The notes: generated by a model from the letters alone, not told the origin. A stretch of 64,000 bases of DNA from Henckelia pumila (GCF_033568475.1 NC_133120.1:83036151-83100150), one strand, 5' to 3'. Counted from the first letter of the stretch, positions 1 through 11,583 are shown. Program-made: numbers and translations.

Positions 1-171
1 AAAATGTACGAGTGCGGGGGTTTATTTATTTATTTAACTGTGGGCCGTAAGTCGTCGGGTCGAAGATTCAAACTCCATATCTGACCCGTTTTCGGCCCAT
101 AAGAGTTCATCGTAAATTAGATCGATTAGGAAATATCAATTCGCATGCTAAAAACAAACGTGGAAATTTAA
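1..171. other. Left-edge spacer
   Basis: No gene is visible. The stretch has short TTTA repeats near position 25 and is otherwise unremarkable. The last three bases (TAA, 169-171) are the left target duplication of the MITE that follows. Confidence 0.5.
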
Positions 172-512
172 GGTAGTGTTTGCAATAGATTATGATTTTG
201 TAGAAGTGAGTAATTTATAGATTATAAAAAAATTAAGAAAAATCAAAAGTTGATAGTGTTTGGAAACAAATTTGAAAATCTAAAAAACAAAGTTGGGTAG
301 TGTTTAATAAATAAGCGATTAGAGTGATTTTAGCAATGACCTTCTTATTAGAATCACTTTTGGAGAATCATAATCACCACATGACTAGCTTTTGGATTTC
401 AATTAATTTAAGCATAAGTTAACACATAATCTAGGTTTAAGAAACACGCAAAAATGATTTTTTTTAAGCCAAAAGCTAACAATAACTTTTTTTAGTGATT
501 GCAAACACTTCC
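172..512. mobile_element. PIF/Harbinger-like MITE, 341 bp
   Basis: The ends are imperfect terminal inverted repeats: GGTAGTGTTTGCAA on the left, and TTGCAAACACTTCC on the right. The element is flanked by TAA at 169-171 and at 513-515, a 3-bp duplication of the kind PIF/Harbinger elements make. The interior is AT-rich and has no coding capacity. The superfamily call rests on the TAA duplication and terminal sequence only. Confidence 0.65.
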
Positions 513-515
513 TAA

Positions 516-1594
516 GTGTAGTTCGAACATGCATTTTAAAAATATTTTTAGTGTTTTATAAATGAAATTTTTTTAGAGTATAGTTTTTAAAGAATAATTT
601 AGAGATGTTTTTAGAATGGAAAGATATGATGGAATTTAAAACATATTACTTTTGAATTGTTAAAATATTTTAATAGAATATTAGTTCAAATACATATTTA
701 TCGTAAAACAACTTTTAATACAGTTCATAATTTTTTTTAAAAAAAAACACTTTTATAAATACCATTTTTTTTTAGAAAAATGTGGTTGACCAAGAATAGA
801 TTGAAAAAAAAAACTAAAAGCGTAGCAACTGAAATCAATTTATTTTCTGCAAAATAAAAAAAAAAATTATATAATACAGCCCGAGAGATTAACATGCAAC
901 AAAGACGACGGAAACTAGAAATATGAAAATCATTATAGATTTTAAACTTGCTAAAAAGGTTCGAGGCGTCAGCATTTCAACTAATGGTAAATTATGTAAG
1001 TCGCCCAAATTTGGTTTAACATCGAATGATTTAATAGTAGTGCTTGTGTCTCTTCTTCATTTATATTCTTGAGAATACTAATCAATTTAAACAGCTCTAA
1101 TGTTGCATAAAACCACAATAATGAAGGCGGTGGCTGCAGCAACGAGAATCAGTTGCGCTTGATACGTAGGATGAAATTATTAATGGAAAGATAAAAAGAA
1201 GGATAAGTAAATATTATTTAATAGTTAAGATAAAATTATGTGTTTGGTTGGTGTTTTGTTTTCAGGACTAAATTTTGTACGACAAAATTACACATTTAAG
1301 GACTAAAATTCGTAACACTGCCTAATTGAAATAAGACAGACGATCTCATGATATATAGAAACTTCACTTCTCAATAAAATTACAAACTGCATAAACGAAA
1401 ACGGTGAAAGTTTACTGCATTTCTCATGCCATAACAATACATACGAGACGGTTTATAACCCAAAAGGCGAAAATATGAAAAGAAACGGAGAAGAGAACAT
1501 GGTGAGATATTTCCCTCGAAACAGGAAAAAATCACTCAGTCAAAGCCTCAGGGTCGAACAAGAGGCCCATCACGCTGGAATTAGCATCACACAA
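516..1594. other. AT-rich spacer downstream of SNU13
   Basis: About 1.1 kb with no open frame of note on either strand. It is rich in A and T runs. The part nearest 1594 should include the 3' UTR of the minus-strand SNU13 gene, but I could not place a poly(A) site with confidence. Confidence 0.4.
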
Positions 1595-3004
1595 TCATAT
1601 CAGAAGCTTCTCGATGGCATCCTGCATTAGGCGATATCAACTTAGAAAATCACCATGTTGATGATCTATGAGCAAACAGAAATAAAAATAAGGGAGTCGC
1701 TGGTCACAGAAAAATATGGGAGTCGATTATCTATAAGCAAATAGAAATAAAAATATGGGAGTAGCTTCGCTGGCCACACAATCATATAATAACAGTCCTT
1801 GATGCAATTTCGGAGTATATCATTTCATTAATCTACGAACAAACAGAAAAAGAATAACCTTCAGTTGCTGTATTTGAGATTTCAATTGGCTTCCTTCGTT
1901 GCTGGTCACAGAACAAGCAATGACTGGTCTGGTAACTCCACATGCCCGACCAAGAGCTTGCTTCGATGGAACAAAAACATAAGGCACATTCTGCACTCAA
2001 ATACAAAAGATCAGATAACTTGTTTAGCTTCTGAAATGACCACTCAACACAACCAAAAAATATCAAACTCGGAGCAAAGCTTTAAGGGTATTGTGTACTA
2101 AACCATCCCAAGTAACTCATACCTCATGCTAATTAAGTTTTGAAAGTTCCATTTTAGTTCCTTACTTTAAATGATTAAGCATGCCAACCTATGTGATGCC
2201 TGCAGAATGAAACGTCTTTTTCCCCCAGATTTTCCATTGACTTCAACTCATTAAAATAGACCCGTGGCACATTAAAACCATTATGTTAACGCTACATCAA
2301 GATCCTCTGTTCCTTCGGTTTCAGGGGCAATTGCAAGATTTTGGGAAGTCCACACAAAAGGCTAGCCGCCCCCATTTTCAAAGTATGTTTCAAACAAAAC
2401 TTTAAAATTAGAAAAGTCACCTTGTCTTCAGCAAGAAGCGGAAGGTGAAGAAGAATTTCGAGAGGCTCAGTGTCAGCTGCCATAACAACGAACTCGGAAA
2501 TTCCTCTGTTGAGAGTCTTAGTTGCTGCAAAAACAAACACACAGATATGCATTCCATCATCGACATCATATCGACTTGGACAATCACTTGGTGCACAAGG
2601 GATTCCGCCAAGGGCCCAGATGCAACTTAATGGGACGTAAGACTTGAGCTTTTAGATGGATTTAGCATAAAATTTGTTTGATTTCCTCCCCCAAAGAGAA
2701 AACGGGTTACTTCTGGAGAGTATATTTTTTGCAGAAACACAGAGAAAACGTGAAAAATTCACCTTCGTTAGCACCCTTCTTAAGTTGTTTGTAATTTGCA
2801 GCTTGTTGAACGAGGTCCATGATTGTGATGGTTAGCTGGGCATCTGCCAGCGGATATGCTTTTGGATTCACAGCTTCTCCAGTCTACGCACACGCATAAC
2901 AAATCAATTGGAAAATAACTTAAACAACGAATAAGAAGTATAAACAAGTTCGGTTAAAATCAAAATACTAGAGACAAGAGAGAAAATCACGAAAGAATTA
3001 CCAT
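1595..3004 (-). CDS. SNU13: SNU13 / NHP2L1 (15.5K) snRNP and box C/D snoRNP protein
   Basis: Five coding exons on the minus strand: 3002-3004, 2763-2883, 2421-2524, 1859-1990 and 1595-1621. Together they are 387 nt and encode 128 residues, the usual length of this family. The protein starts [18 protein letters not shown], continues with the L7Ae core including [39 protein letters not shown] and TRPVIACSV, and ends [11 protein letters not shown]13 binds kink-turn RNA in U4 snRNA (U4/U6.U5 tri-snRNP) and in box C/D snoRNAs, acting in the nucleus and nucleolus. Every junction has GT-AG borders and all phases agree. The first coding exon contributes only the ATG, with the donor GT directly after it. 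Intron 4 holds a decayed duplicate of the region around the last exon. Identification is by recalled family sequence; confidence is high. Confidence 0.95.
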
Positions 3005-3054
3005 GATTGCTGAGTCTTCTAAAGGGGAGGTTGCGGTAAGACACTGCACCGAAG

Positions 3055-3105
3055 AAATTAGGGTTTGGGAGGGGCCCTAATATGAGGAAGGCTTAGGGTT
3101 TAAAT
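3055..3105 (-). promoter_or_regulatory. Telo-box-type promoter motifs of SNU13
   Basis: Read on the minus strand, this segment just upstream of the SNU13 start has two copies of AAACCCTAA (one near 3060-3069, one near 3089-3098) and a GGGCCC core between them. Telo boxes and GGCCCA-type site II motifs are known in promoters of plant ribosomal and other translation or RNA-processing genes. The motifs are seen; their function here is inferred. Confidence 0.6.
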
Positions 3106-4098
3106 GGAGAGGCAACAAGATTGAAAATAACAAATCAACCCCTGAGTTTACTCTACTATTTGTATGGTCCCCCAAGGTTTTTTTTGCCTCGCTTCTAAAC
3201 TTCTAGTCCAAAAGCTTGCACCACTTGTGCTTGTATGTACTTGATTCTTGAATTTGATTATCCATTTGCCAAAGTATTTTTTTTAATAATATTTTATTTT
3301 ATTAAAAATAAATGGGCTTGAGTTAGGGGAATAGACTGTTTTGTCAATTATATTTTAACCTATAATAGTCACTAAAACTACGTAAAACAATAAAATTCAG
3401 TAAGACCGAGTGTTAATCGTTACACCAAAAGTTATTCTTGATAGTAAGAGTGTAATTCAAATATTTTAAATCATGCAACAACTCAAACATCATGGTTCAA
3501 TCGCTCGACTTAGTAGGGACAATTATTGCACCTCATTCTTCTCAATAATTGCACTCATTATAATTATTGAGAATCGAACTCGTGACTCTGACTTTGATAC
3601 AATTGTAGGACCGAGCGCTTGTCGTTTTACTAAAAACATATATTGCGGTAACGATGCAAATCAAATCTTTTAAATCGTAAATCAGTTAAAACACCATGGT
3701 TTTTATTGTTCTACCAAATATAAACAATTATGACACCATACACTCATCTCAACTCTTTTAAATCCTAATCCCTACTTTGTTGGGAGGCAGGATGATAGAG
3801 CTAGCCAGATGAAATTTTGAATTTTTGTAGGACTCACGTCGACATTTATTGACTTCAAGGTTATTAGGAAATTTTCACATAAACGAATGGCATGGACTCA
3901 AAATTGCCAGAGCCCGTTTTAGAAAAAGCAATTAGAGCCCAAAATATGAAAACCCAGCCTAGATCAAAGGCCCATATTAGACAATCCGCTAATTTCTAGC
4001 CAATCTCATCTCCATCTCAATGTTCCTTCCACACAGAGAGACAAGGAGGAAGCTTGAGCGTTCAAGTTTCAGTGGTTTCATAGTAGTCTACGGGAAAA
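3105..4098. other. Spacer with a degenerate ~205-bp repeat and promoter of the 4099 gene
   Basis: Two diverged copies of a unit begin near 3403 and 3608. Both have GACCGAG at the start, a TTTTAAATC block and CATGGTT at the end. They look like relics of an old repeat that I cannot name. Nearer the 4099 gene are GGCCCA (about 3969) and AGCCCA (about 3937), which read as TGGGCC/TGGGCT site II motifs on the other strand and are common in promoters of plant housekeeping genes. I see no clear TATA box. Confidence 0.4.
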
Positions 4099-5088
4099 AT
4101 GTCTATTCTACATGTTTCTGGATCCATTTCAACACCGCTGCAATCTATCTCATCGGCTAACTCGGTGGCAGGTGGATCAATGTCGGCACAATTGTTATTC
4201 CTCAACACAAAAATCTCAAAACTTTCCCTCACTAGTCCGAGTAATATTCCATCGGAAATGATGACGATCAGGATGGGAGGTGGGCCAAGAACGTATCCAG
4301 GAGGGGTCACGAAGTGGCAGTGGAAGAGAATGCAGGCCAAGAAATCCAAACAGCTGCTTCAGGCCCGTTTAGCCCGAGAGCGACAAATCTACGAGATGAG
4401 AAAACGGGCAGAGCTGAAGGCGGCAGTTTCCGAACTCGAGAGACCGTGGGAGAGGATTGAGAAGCCTCCGTCTTTGTTTTCCACCAGTGCTGACGAGCAA
4501 TTGAAGGTGCTGGCGGATAGGTTTCAGAAGCCTGGTGGGTTCGACTTGTGGTCTGAGAGAGACGGCCCGGAATTGTTTAGGCCCGATAACGGGCTTCCGT
4601 CGACAAGGTTTTTCCCGAAAGGGGTTGTTCATAGTGTAAAACCTTACGGCAGAGTTGGGAAAATAGGTGATGGGTTTGATGAATTTGGGAGTTTGAGCTC
4701 AGAAGAAGATACAGGGACGAATGGAGCTGATGGAAAGGCGAGTTTGCAGAGAAAAGGGATTTACGGGAATTCCAAGAGGAGGTCACAAAATGAATTCGAG
4801 AAAGGAAGCAATGGGGTTGATTTTAGGTCGAGTTCTGAGGATGATACACAAGAATATCAAAATAAGAAAGTTTCGAAGGAAAGATTTGGAAAGAAGGGCT
4901 ACACTAGGGAGCCTCTGGATGATTCAAAAGCGAGATTTCAATCTAGCAGGGGCAATGGTAGGCCGGATACTGGTTACGGTGATCCTCACAGAAGACATAT
5001 ACACGGAAAGCGTGAAGATTCAAATTCAGGAATGTATGATATGAGCAAGCGAAATGACGGGAGCTATGGGTTTGAATTGGATATCTGA
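4099..5088 (+). CDS. Probable plastid-targeted basic protein, uncharacterised
   Basis: A single intronless frame of 329 residues. Residues 1-50 are rich in Ser and Thr and poor in acidic residues, like a chloroplast transit peptide. Residues 59-70 read MGGGPRTYPGGV, followed by a long basic helix (about 71-112) with KWQWKRMQAKKSKQLL and RERQIYEMRKRAELKAAV. Residues 160-184 contain the segment LPSTRFFPKGVVHSVKPYG. From about 195 the protein is hydrophilic, acidic then basic, and probably disordered. The N-terminal part resembles, from memory, the leader region of some plant organellar DEAD-box helicase proteins, but no helicase motif is present and none lies downstream. A nucleic-acid-binding plastid role is a guess from charge and targeting. 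That it is a real gene is supported by length, codon pattern and the plastid-style N terminus. Confidence 0.75.
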   Translation: MSILHVSGSISTPLQSISSANSVAGGSMSAQLLFLNTKISKLSLTSPSNIPSEMMTIRMGGGPRTYPGGVTKWQWKRMQAKKSKQLLQARLARERQIYEMRKRAELKAAVSELERPWERIEKPPSLFSTSADEQLKVLADRFQKPGGFDLWSERDGPELFRPDNGLPSTRFFPKGVVHSVKPYGRVGKIGDGFDEFGSLSSEEDTGTNGADGKASLQRKGIYGNSKRRSQNEFEKGSNGVDFRSSSEDDTQEYQNKKVSKERFGKKGYTREPLDDSKARFQSSRGNGRPDTGYGDPHRRHIHGKREDSNSGMYDMSKRNDGSYGFELDI

Positions 5089-6686
5089 GGTTGTGACTTG
5101 TGATAGATGTTTACACTTGCTCGTGAAAAATGGAATCTTGATACTGTAATTGAACTATGGTAGATAAAAATTGGCTTTCCGGGGTCGGCAATTTCACCTT
5201 GCTCTCGTTATATTTTATTTTTATTTTTGGGTAGCTAGCTAGAATAAGGAGCTGAAGACTGGTTTAGGCATCATTCACCATTTTGTCACCCCGTTATGTA
5301 AAATATGTACATTCTTACACCTTTTTCTTTGGATTCACGAACTGTAAAACGTTATAAGTTGACTGTGGAAGAAATATAAGCATTGCAGGAGATATATGAC
5401 TAAATACTTACCATCGTCCGTGCCCTGCTTCTTTGGATTGTTATAACTTTGGCTGTCTCTAAGTTAATGATGTAATGAAGCCTTGTGCTGTGAATTGCCA
5501 TTTTCTTTAAGCTATTTAATTCTATTGGTTTAGTCTATTGAGTTGCTGCTTCTCTTGACAGCTGCAGATTTGGTCACTAATATTGGTTGACAATCTAGGT
5601 CACGGTTTGGATCTTTCTCTCTTGGTCCTTGTTCTTTTTTATTGTATTGTGTTCACAAATCTGTTCGCTCTTACTCCTCGTAGCGAGAGAAACACAATGA
5701 TTTATCGGTGTGCTATTCAAGAAGCAGAGACAAAACTATATTATAATACTGTAACAATTTGCTGTGCTTCTGGTTCATCATGAAAATTTTATCAATTTCG
5801 GAAAGGTCCTCAACTTCAGGAATGCTTCCAATTAAGGTGCTAAGTTTCACAATCTGCTAAATGGTCATAGTTGAGAAATGGCATGGAAATGCTCTTGTTA
5901 AGTTGGATGTTGTGAAGTCATGTTACTTTGTATCCTATTTTAATCCGTCTCTATGAATATGATATTCATTACAACAAGAATTGATGCACCTATTTTCTCG
6001 CTCTTACTCCAACGTGGTGAGGATGCTATTGTGCTTTCCTTTTATAGATTGTCACATTTTATGAAATCTGTTGTCTCAAGCTTTCATCTTGATGGTATTC
6101 CAGCTCGCTGCGGATTTTGTTTTACTTTTATTTTTAGTGTGGCTTTCTTTGATTAACATACGAAATCTGAGGTTGAAGTCAGAGACATACTTACGCTGGA
6201 ATTAGCATGTCATATTTACGTGAATGGTGGCAGCACAAATGCATTTTTTGTGGTTGATGGCACAAGAAGAGGCGAACAACACACTAGGCGCGGCTCTCAA
6301 CTAAAGTAAAGTTTAGGTTCATAGTTTTCAAAATCATATGTTATATCCTATCCTAGTGCATAAGGTGGGCGCGCGCAGTCATATCATGGAAATAAAAGTC
6401 AATGGCTGTGCACATGTGCAAGTTGCATGCAATGTCCATTTTCTTTGATAATGGCACCATATGTCATTTCTATGCATATGCATGCTTTATTTTTGCAGGA
6501 ATGGTTTCTTTATAACGATGCTGTTGACTTCAGTTGATTGGTGACCTTGGTATCAGCATACGTTGTTTCTTGGATGTGATGGAATTCACTTTGTCCCCAT
6601 GCCCACCGTCCAAAAATAATGACAATTCGAACCCACATATGTACAGACTCCACTCCAACTCCAAGCTACTGGGTTCAAGGTAAATC
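5089..6686. other. 3' UTR and spacer
   Basis: The first several hundred bases after 5088 should hold the 3' UTR of the preceding gene. The rest has only short random open frames (for example near 5583 and 5953) with no protein character. A GCGCGCGC tract lies at about 6370. Confidence 0.4.
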
Positions 6687-7000
6687 AATGCGGGTAGAGC
6701 TGTCAAAACGGGTCGGCGGGACGGACCAACCCGCAACCCACCAAAACCCGCCAATTGGAGGTGCGGGACGGGCCGGCCCACCAATTAGGCGGGTTAGGAA
6801 ATTATCAACTCGACCCCTCTATTTGGTGGTGCGGGGCAGACCGACCCATCAATTTTTAGTTATATTTGGCGGGTTGGGGTGGGTTGACCCGCAACGCACC
6901 ACAACCCACCACTTGGTGGGCCGGGGCGGGCTAGCCCACCGTTTAGGCGGGACGGGCCAACCCAGCGGGTCCAACCCACTTTGACAGCTCTAAATGCGGG
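6687..7000. mobile_element. hAT-type MITE, 298 bp, with perfect 8-bp target duplication
   Basis: The element proper spans 6695-6992. Its ends are perfect 13-bp inverted repeats, TAGAGCTGTCAAA and TTTGACAGCTCTA. It is flanked by AATGCGGG at 6687-6694 and again at 6993-7000, an exact 8-bp duplication, which is the hAT hallmark. The interior is GC-rich against an AT-rich background and consists of many short variants of GGCGGGTTGGGGTGGGTTG in both orientations, so it could fold on itself. It has no transposase. Confidence 0.9.
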
Positions 7001-7929
7001 TAAGAGATTGAAATACATGGTCACGTCAAGCTAATGAGTAGAAATCTTACATGGAGGGAATCAAGCCTCTTACTTTACATAGGGTGTCCTTACCAGTACT
7101 TAATTATAGAAAGACATGGTAATGGTAGGAGTTTACCAGGAAATACCAGTGAAGTTTCTGTAATTAAGCCTACTTTAAGATGACTCTGGGAAATTATCCT
7201 TTTCTTAGTACTTTAGTTTGGCTTCTGGTTAACCTATCAACTTCAGGTATTGTGTTCAGATTCTATCTAGGTATTGTGTTCAGATTCTATCTTCTATCTT
7301 ATCTCAGTAAAATGTCATGCTCCAAATGCATACATTACACCATTGGATCAGTTTCAGGGACTGATCCACCCCGGATATTAGTTTCGGATGGAAGAATCAT
7401 TTTATCTTGCAGAAACCAGCAAGATCAATGACAAGCAGGGATTATCAACTTTAGCGTGAAATAAGAAATTTTGTACATTTTCCAAGAGCTTAACGTTTGG
7501 ATCATGGTTCTTGGGGAAAATACTAGTGTGAAGAAAAGATTTGAAAGTTGATTTTACAATAGGAAAGCAGCTATTATTTGTCTCCTAAAGCATGAAAGAT
7601 CCCACCCAAATTCTTTTGATTTGATATATGTGGTAAACGCCATCATTTTGGGTCGAATGCAATTACCACATTGTGGAAAATAATCCATTGCCAAAAATTA
7701 TCAGGTTTTTTGAAATGAGGAGTTGAATACTTTTCCTCTTCTTTTGTATTTTTTTTAATCGAGCCCTATTTGGGAATTGTTTTAATTTTTTTTTAAAAAA
7801 AATTTAATAAACGTCATAGAACATTTTGTTGAGAAATAGCATTTATCAACCGAATTTTTTTATCCTTTGTATTTTAAAATTATTTCGCAATTTTTATCCT
7901 ATTTCATTTATTTCACATTCCTTTTTTCT
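7001..7929. other. Spacer
   Basis: No supported gene. A 24-bp direct duplication lies at about 7247-7294 (two copies of a unit starting GGTATTGTGTTCAGATTC). The rest is AT-rich with T and A runs. Confidence 0.35.
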
Positions 7930-8390
7930 TGTTTTTTTTTTACGATAAAGGCTTGTAATTGCATTAATATCAAGAAAAGTCTTTAATTACAAGATTTATC
8001 AATCAAAAAAGAATTATCCTGTGCCCAAACAAACGGGAAGGGGGAGGAAATAGCAAAAGATGCAACCGAATGTGCAACTTCATTTGCAGAACGTCGAATA
8101 TGTCTAAGAGAACTAGTGATGTCTTCTCCAAATGAATGTAATAGATGCTGCTAAAGCGTCGGCATAACTTCAATTGTCTGATGGCTTAGTGACTGCTTAT
8201 ACTACCAGAAAAGATTCTTCAATCTGAAGAAGTAAAGTGAATCTATAGATTATTTTCCTGCACTATTTGTAAACCACTTAAAATAGCTTCTAGTTCAGCA
8301 TAAACAATAGAAGAAGGCTTCTTAATATCCTTTTTTCTAGTTCAGCATAAACAATAGAAGAAGGCTTCTTAATATCCTTTTTTTTTTGTG
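7930..8390 (-). pseudogene. 3' end of a LINE (non-LTR retrotransposon), RNase H remnant
   Basis: On the minus strand, broken frames recall the C-terminal RNase H-like region of plant LINE polyproteins: one piece reads SIVYAELEAILSGLQIVQ, and a later piece reads LRHIRRSANEVAHSVASFA. Downstream (lower coordinates) comes a short 3' UTR and then a run of about 10 A on the minus strand (T run at about 7933-7942), consistent with a LINE poly(A) tail. Stops and frame changes separate the pieces, so the copy is dead, and it is strongly 5'-truncated. A 47-bp segment is tandemly duplicated at 8290-8336 and 8337-8383. No clear target duplication was found. Confidence 0.6.
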
Positions 8391-8866
8391 TTCTTATTTA
8401 TAAGCTTTATACATTTTTTTTAAAAAAAATGTTTCTAGTTATCTACAACACCAAAATTATTTGTTGTAAATATCATTAGTTAATATATTTATATATTTGT
8501 GCATATTATTATTAGTTTATCATTTCTATTTGATTAAATAATTTATATATTTCTCATTCACTCTTTACCGATATAGATCTTGCCATTACAATTTTTAAAT
8601 GCATTTACAAGTCAAATTATCTACATCGAGCAAATAAAGATTATTTTATTTCAACAACAATTTTTTGTTAGATTCGACTTGATTGCGGTGGATCACTACT
8701 TCGATCCAATATTATCTTTTTGTGTAACTTATTGGTGTTACCACCTTTTTTAGTGTGTACTCGTTAAAAATGATTTAACCTGAAGTGGAGATATTTTAAG
8801 AACAAATTCTTTGACTTTTAATCAAAGAATCATGTTGATGTTGAAACTTGAACAATATATGATGGT
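8391..8866. other. AT-rich spacer
   Basis: No gene and no recognised repeat family. Short A and T runs only. Confidence 0.35.
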
Positions 8867-8923
8867 AGAATCTGAGGAATTCTTAATTTAAAAAAAAAAA
8901 AAAAAAAGAATCTGAGGAATTCT
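8867..8923 (+). mobile_element. Poly(A)-only retroposition scar with 17-bp target duplication
   Basis: The 17-mer AGAATCTGAGGAATTCT occurs at 8867-8883 and exactly again at 8907-8923. Between the copies are only TAATTT and 17 A residues (23 bp). A long exact duplication with a pure poly(A) insert is the signature of LINE-machinery insertion by target-primed reverse transcription, here truncated almost to the tail. The repeat is seen; the mechanism is inferred. Confidence 0.7.
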
Positions 8924-9713
8924 ACAGTATCCCCTCAAATTTGCACTTACGAGTCTCTGAATAAGTTCAATTAGCATTTTCTTATAATTTTAGGGCGTAT
9001 TTTGCATTTTAAGCAAATATACATCACTAATCACTAACCAAAAGTCCAAAATAATTGGTCAATCATCAAATTATTATTAATTATTTTGATTGGCATGAGA
9101 ATCACGTGGATCAACAACAAAGCCATAAAAAAGCAACAATTTCTTTTGGGAAAAAAAGTGGAAGAAAGAAAGTTAAATGAGATAAGCTATTTCTACTTTA
9201 GAGCTTTGGATTTGATCGGTGGGGATGATCAACATTTACAATTTTTTTGTGAAATCAAGTGTGATGATCACCAAGAGTCTCTTATTCTTAAGATTTTTCG
9301 ATACCGGTGAAATTTAGGAGAACAATAATAACTCATAAAATTTTTGTGTAAAAAATAATAGTGGCAAATTTCCATAGATATGCCAATAATCTAATTTAAT
9401 TTCACATTCGAGGCCAAAAAGAAAAAAAGAAAAGTAATAGAGATTGACATTATGGTATTATTATAATATATAGTGGTGTTGAATTGGGTCTACTGCCCTC
9501 ATTGAAACAAAGATATTCCATAATTACATAATCTAATAATCAACTACTAGCCGACCATTCAGGGTTTTTTAAACTATATTTATTTTTTCAAAATGAAAAT
9601 TTGTCATCTCAATGTGCACTGAAATCACACGAGAATATGCCGTTTCGTTGAGTTAACTCTTTAAAACATCTTATAATTAGACATCGTTTGATTATACATC
9701 TTAATTTCATCTC
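8924..9713. other. AT-rich spacer
   Basis: No supported gene. A 74-residue open frame at 9086-9310 has no recognisable domain and AT-driven composition. The last bases before 9719 form the target site of the next element. Confidence 0.35.
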
Positions 9714-9718
9714 AGCGA

Positions 9719-11135
9719 TGTCACGCCCCGCTCCCGGGTCCGGGTGACATCGCCGTTGCTTTCAAATATCATTTGAAAACAACCAGGCTCTTAGTACAGA
9801 ATTTAACTAAAATCACTCTATTTTATAGATAAAATACAACTCAGAATTCCCAAAAAAAATCGAATAAAATTGCGGAAGCTTCTTACATCTTAAAAATCAG
9901 AATAATAACTATAAAATCTCAAAAACTCTCTTTATCACCATCTCCCAAAACATGTCGTGTTCTCGATTTCTTCGACTTGATCTTCATTCCTATCCGGGGA
10001 GGAAAGTAAGGGGTGAGTGTTTTGGGAAACACTCAGCAAGTGGGGGCCGATCGATCATACCAACAATACATATATATATAGATATATTCATTTGAGAAAA
10101 CTCATACTTGTATTTCAAGCATGTCATATTTCAAAACATATCATCTCATAACATGTCACATCATAGCATAACATAAACATCATCATCATAACAAAATCAA
10201 CATGATTTACATATTTTGGCCAGACACTGAAATTCCTCTCATTATTCGTGGCTAACTGATCAGTCCCCTATATGTAATCCCTCTAAGGGGTGAGGTCATA
10301 GAACGGTTATTATTACCCACCGCATCAGGGCCATAACATATCATGGTTCGGAAATTCCCTTTCCACTCCTAATTTGAGTCATAACAGTGCCAAAACATAC
10401 TTATAACAAATTCATCAAGAATATCAATTACATAGCAAAATTCGAAAGAATATCATGAACGATCGAAATTTTAAATCATACATAAGGTTTTAAAACAAAA
10501 GCCCACTTACCGAATAACTTGTGCGGAAACAAAAATCAGAAACTTGAACAGATGGGAAAAGCTTCGACCGAAATCTTAGAAACAGGTCCACGAAATAATC
10601 AGCCTTAATTTCTCAAACTTCCTACTGTTGAGTCTCCTCGGGAATTGGAAAATTGATTGAATTATTACTTTCTCTTCACAATTCCTACTCCAACTCCACG
10701 TGCATGAAGAAAAAAAAAAGCCAACTTCTTGACTCAAACTTAAAGCTTTGACTTTCAAATTATAAAAGTGAAGGTATACTAGAAATTGACTCAAGGGAAA
10801 ACCTTATTCATTCGAAGGTTTGCTTCGAAAATAAGGAGAGGAAATAGAGATGATTTAAGTGTGATTTTCAACAAAGCTTGCTCATCTATTTATAAGCACA
10901 AAAAGAAGTTTAAGATGGACTAGGATTTCGATAATCAAAGTTTGAATGAAAATCATATCACTTAAAGATTTTACTCCATCTATATCTTGATTACTTATCT
11001 TCATTTTGTAAACTAAATATCTCAAAAAATTAATAAATAAAATCTAAATATATACTATATCTCCAAAATTATCTCGGAATATATAATTATACCATGAATT
11101 AAAAAATATAAAATTTAAAAATCCGGGGTTTCACA
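9719..11135 (-). repeat. LTR (3' LTR in element orientation)
   Basis: 1417 bp, same length as the partner at 11584-13000. A 72-residue open frame at 10576-10794 recurs unchanged in the partner LTR, which reflects recent LTR homogeneity rather than a gene. Confidence 0.9.
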
Positions 11136-11583
11136 TTCCTCCCACCTTATTGGAAGTTTCGTCCTCGAAACTTGATTTAACTTAGTTGAAACTAGAATCT
11201 CATTACTATTAATTCTAGAATAAATCCCAAAAATTTTAACTTAATTTTTCAGCCCAAAAGGTAAAACTTAAATCTAAAAATTTATAACTTAATATACAAG
11301 TCCTAATATCAAAGTCAAACTTAAATCTCAAATGTCAACTTAAATCTCAAAAATCAAAACTTAATCTAATTCCCAAATGATTTCCTATGAATCCAAAAAT
11401 GATGACTTAAATATTTCATTCTAACTTAAACCAAGAATTCACCAACAAAAACAATCTCAAATTTTATACTGACTATGCAATATAAATACTACACTCAAGT
11501 GGTTCCTTCCCATGAAGATCATAAATTCTTAATTATAATTTTCCATCAAGACCATGAACCTGGTTTTGCTTTGATACCACTTC

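Noticed and set aside
6530-6984. Open frames of 84 and 121 residues around 6.5-7.0 kb
   Set aside because: They run through the GC-rich hAT MITE on both strands and have repeat composition.
9086-9310. 74-residue plus-strand frame in the spacer
   Set aside because: No domain, AT-driven composition, no promoter or splice context.
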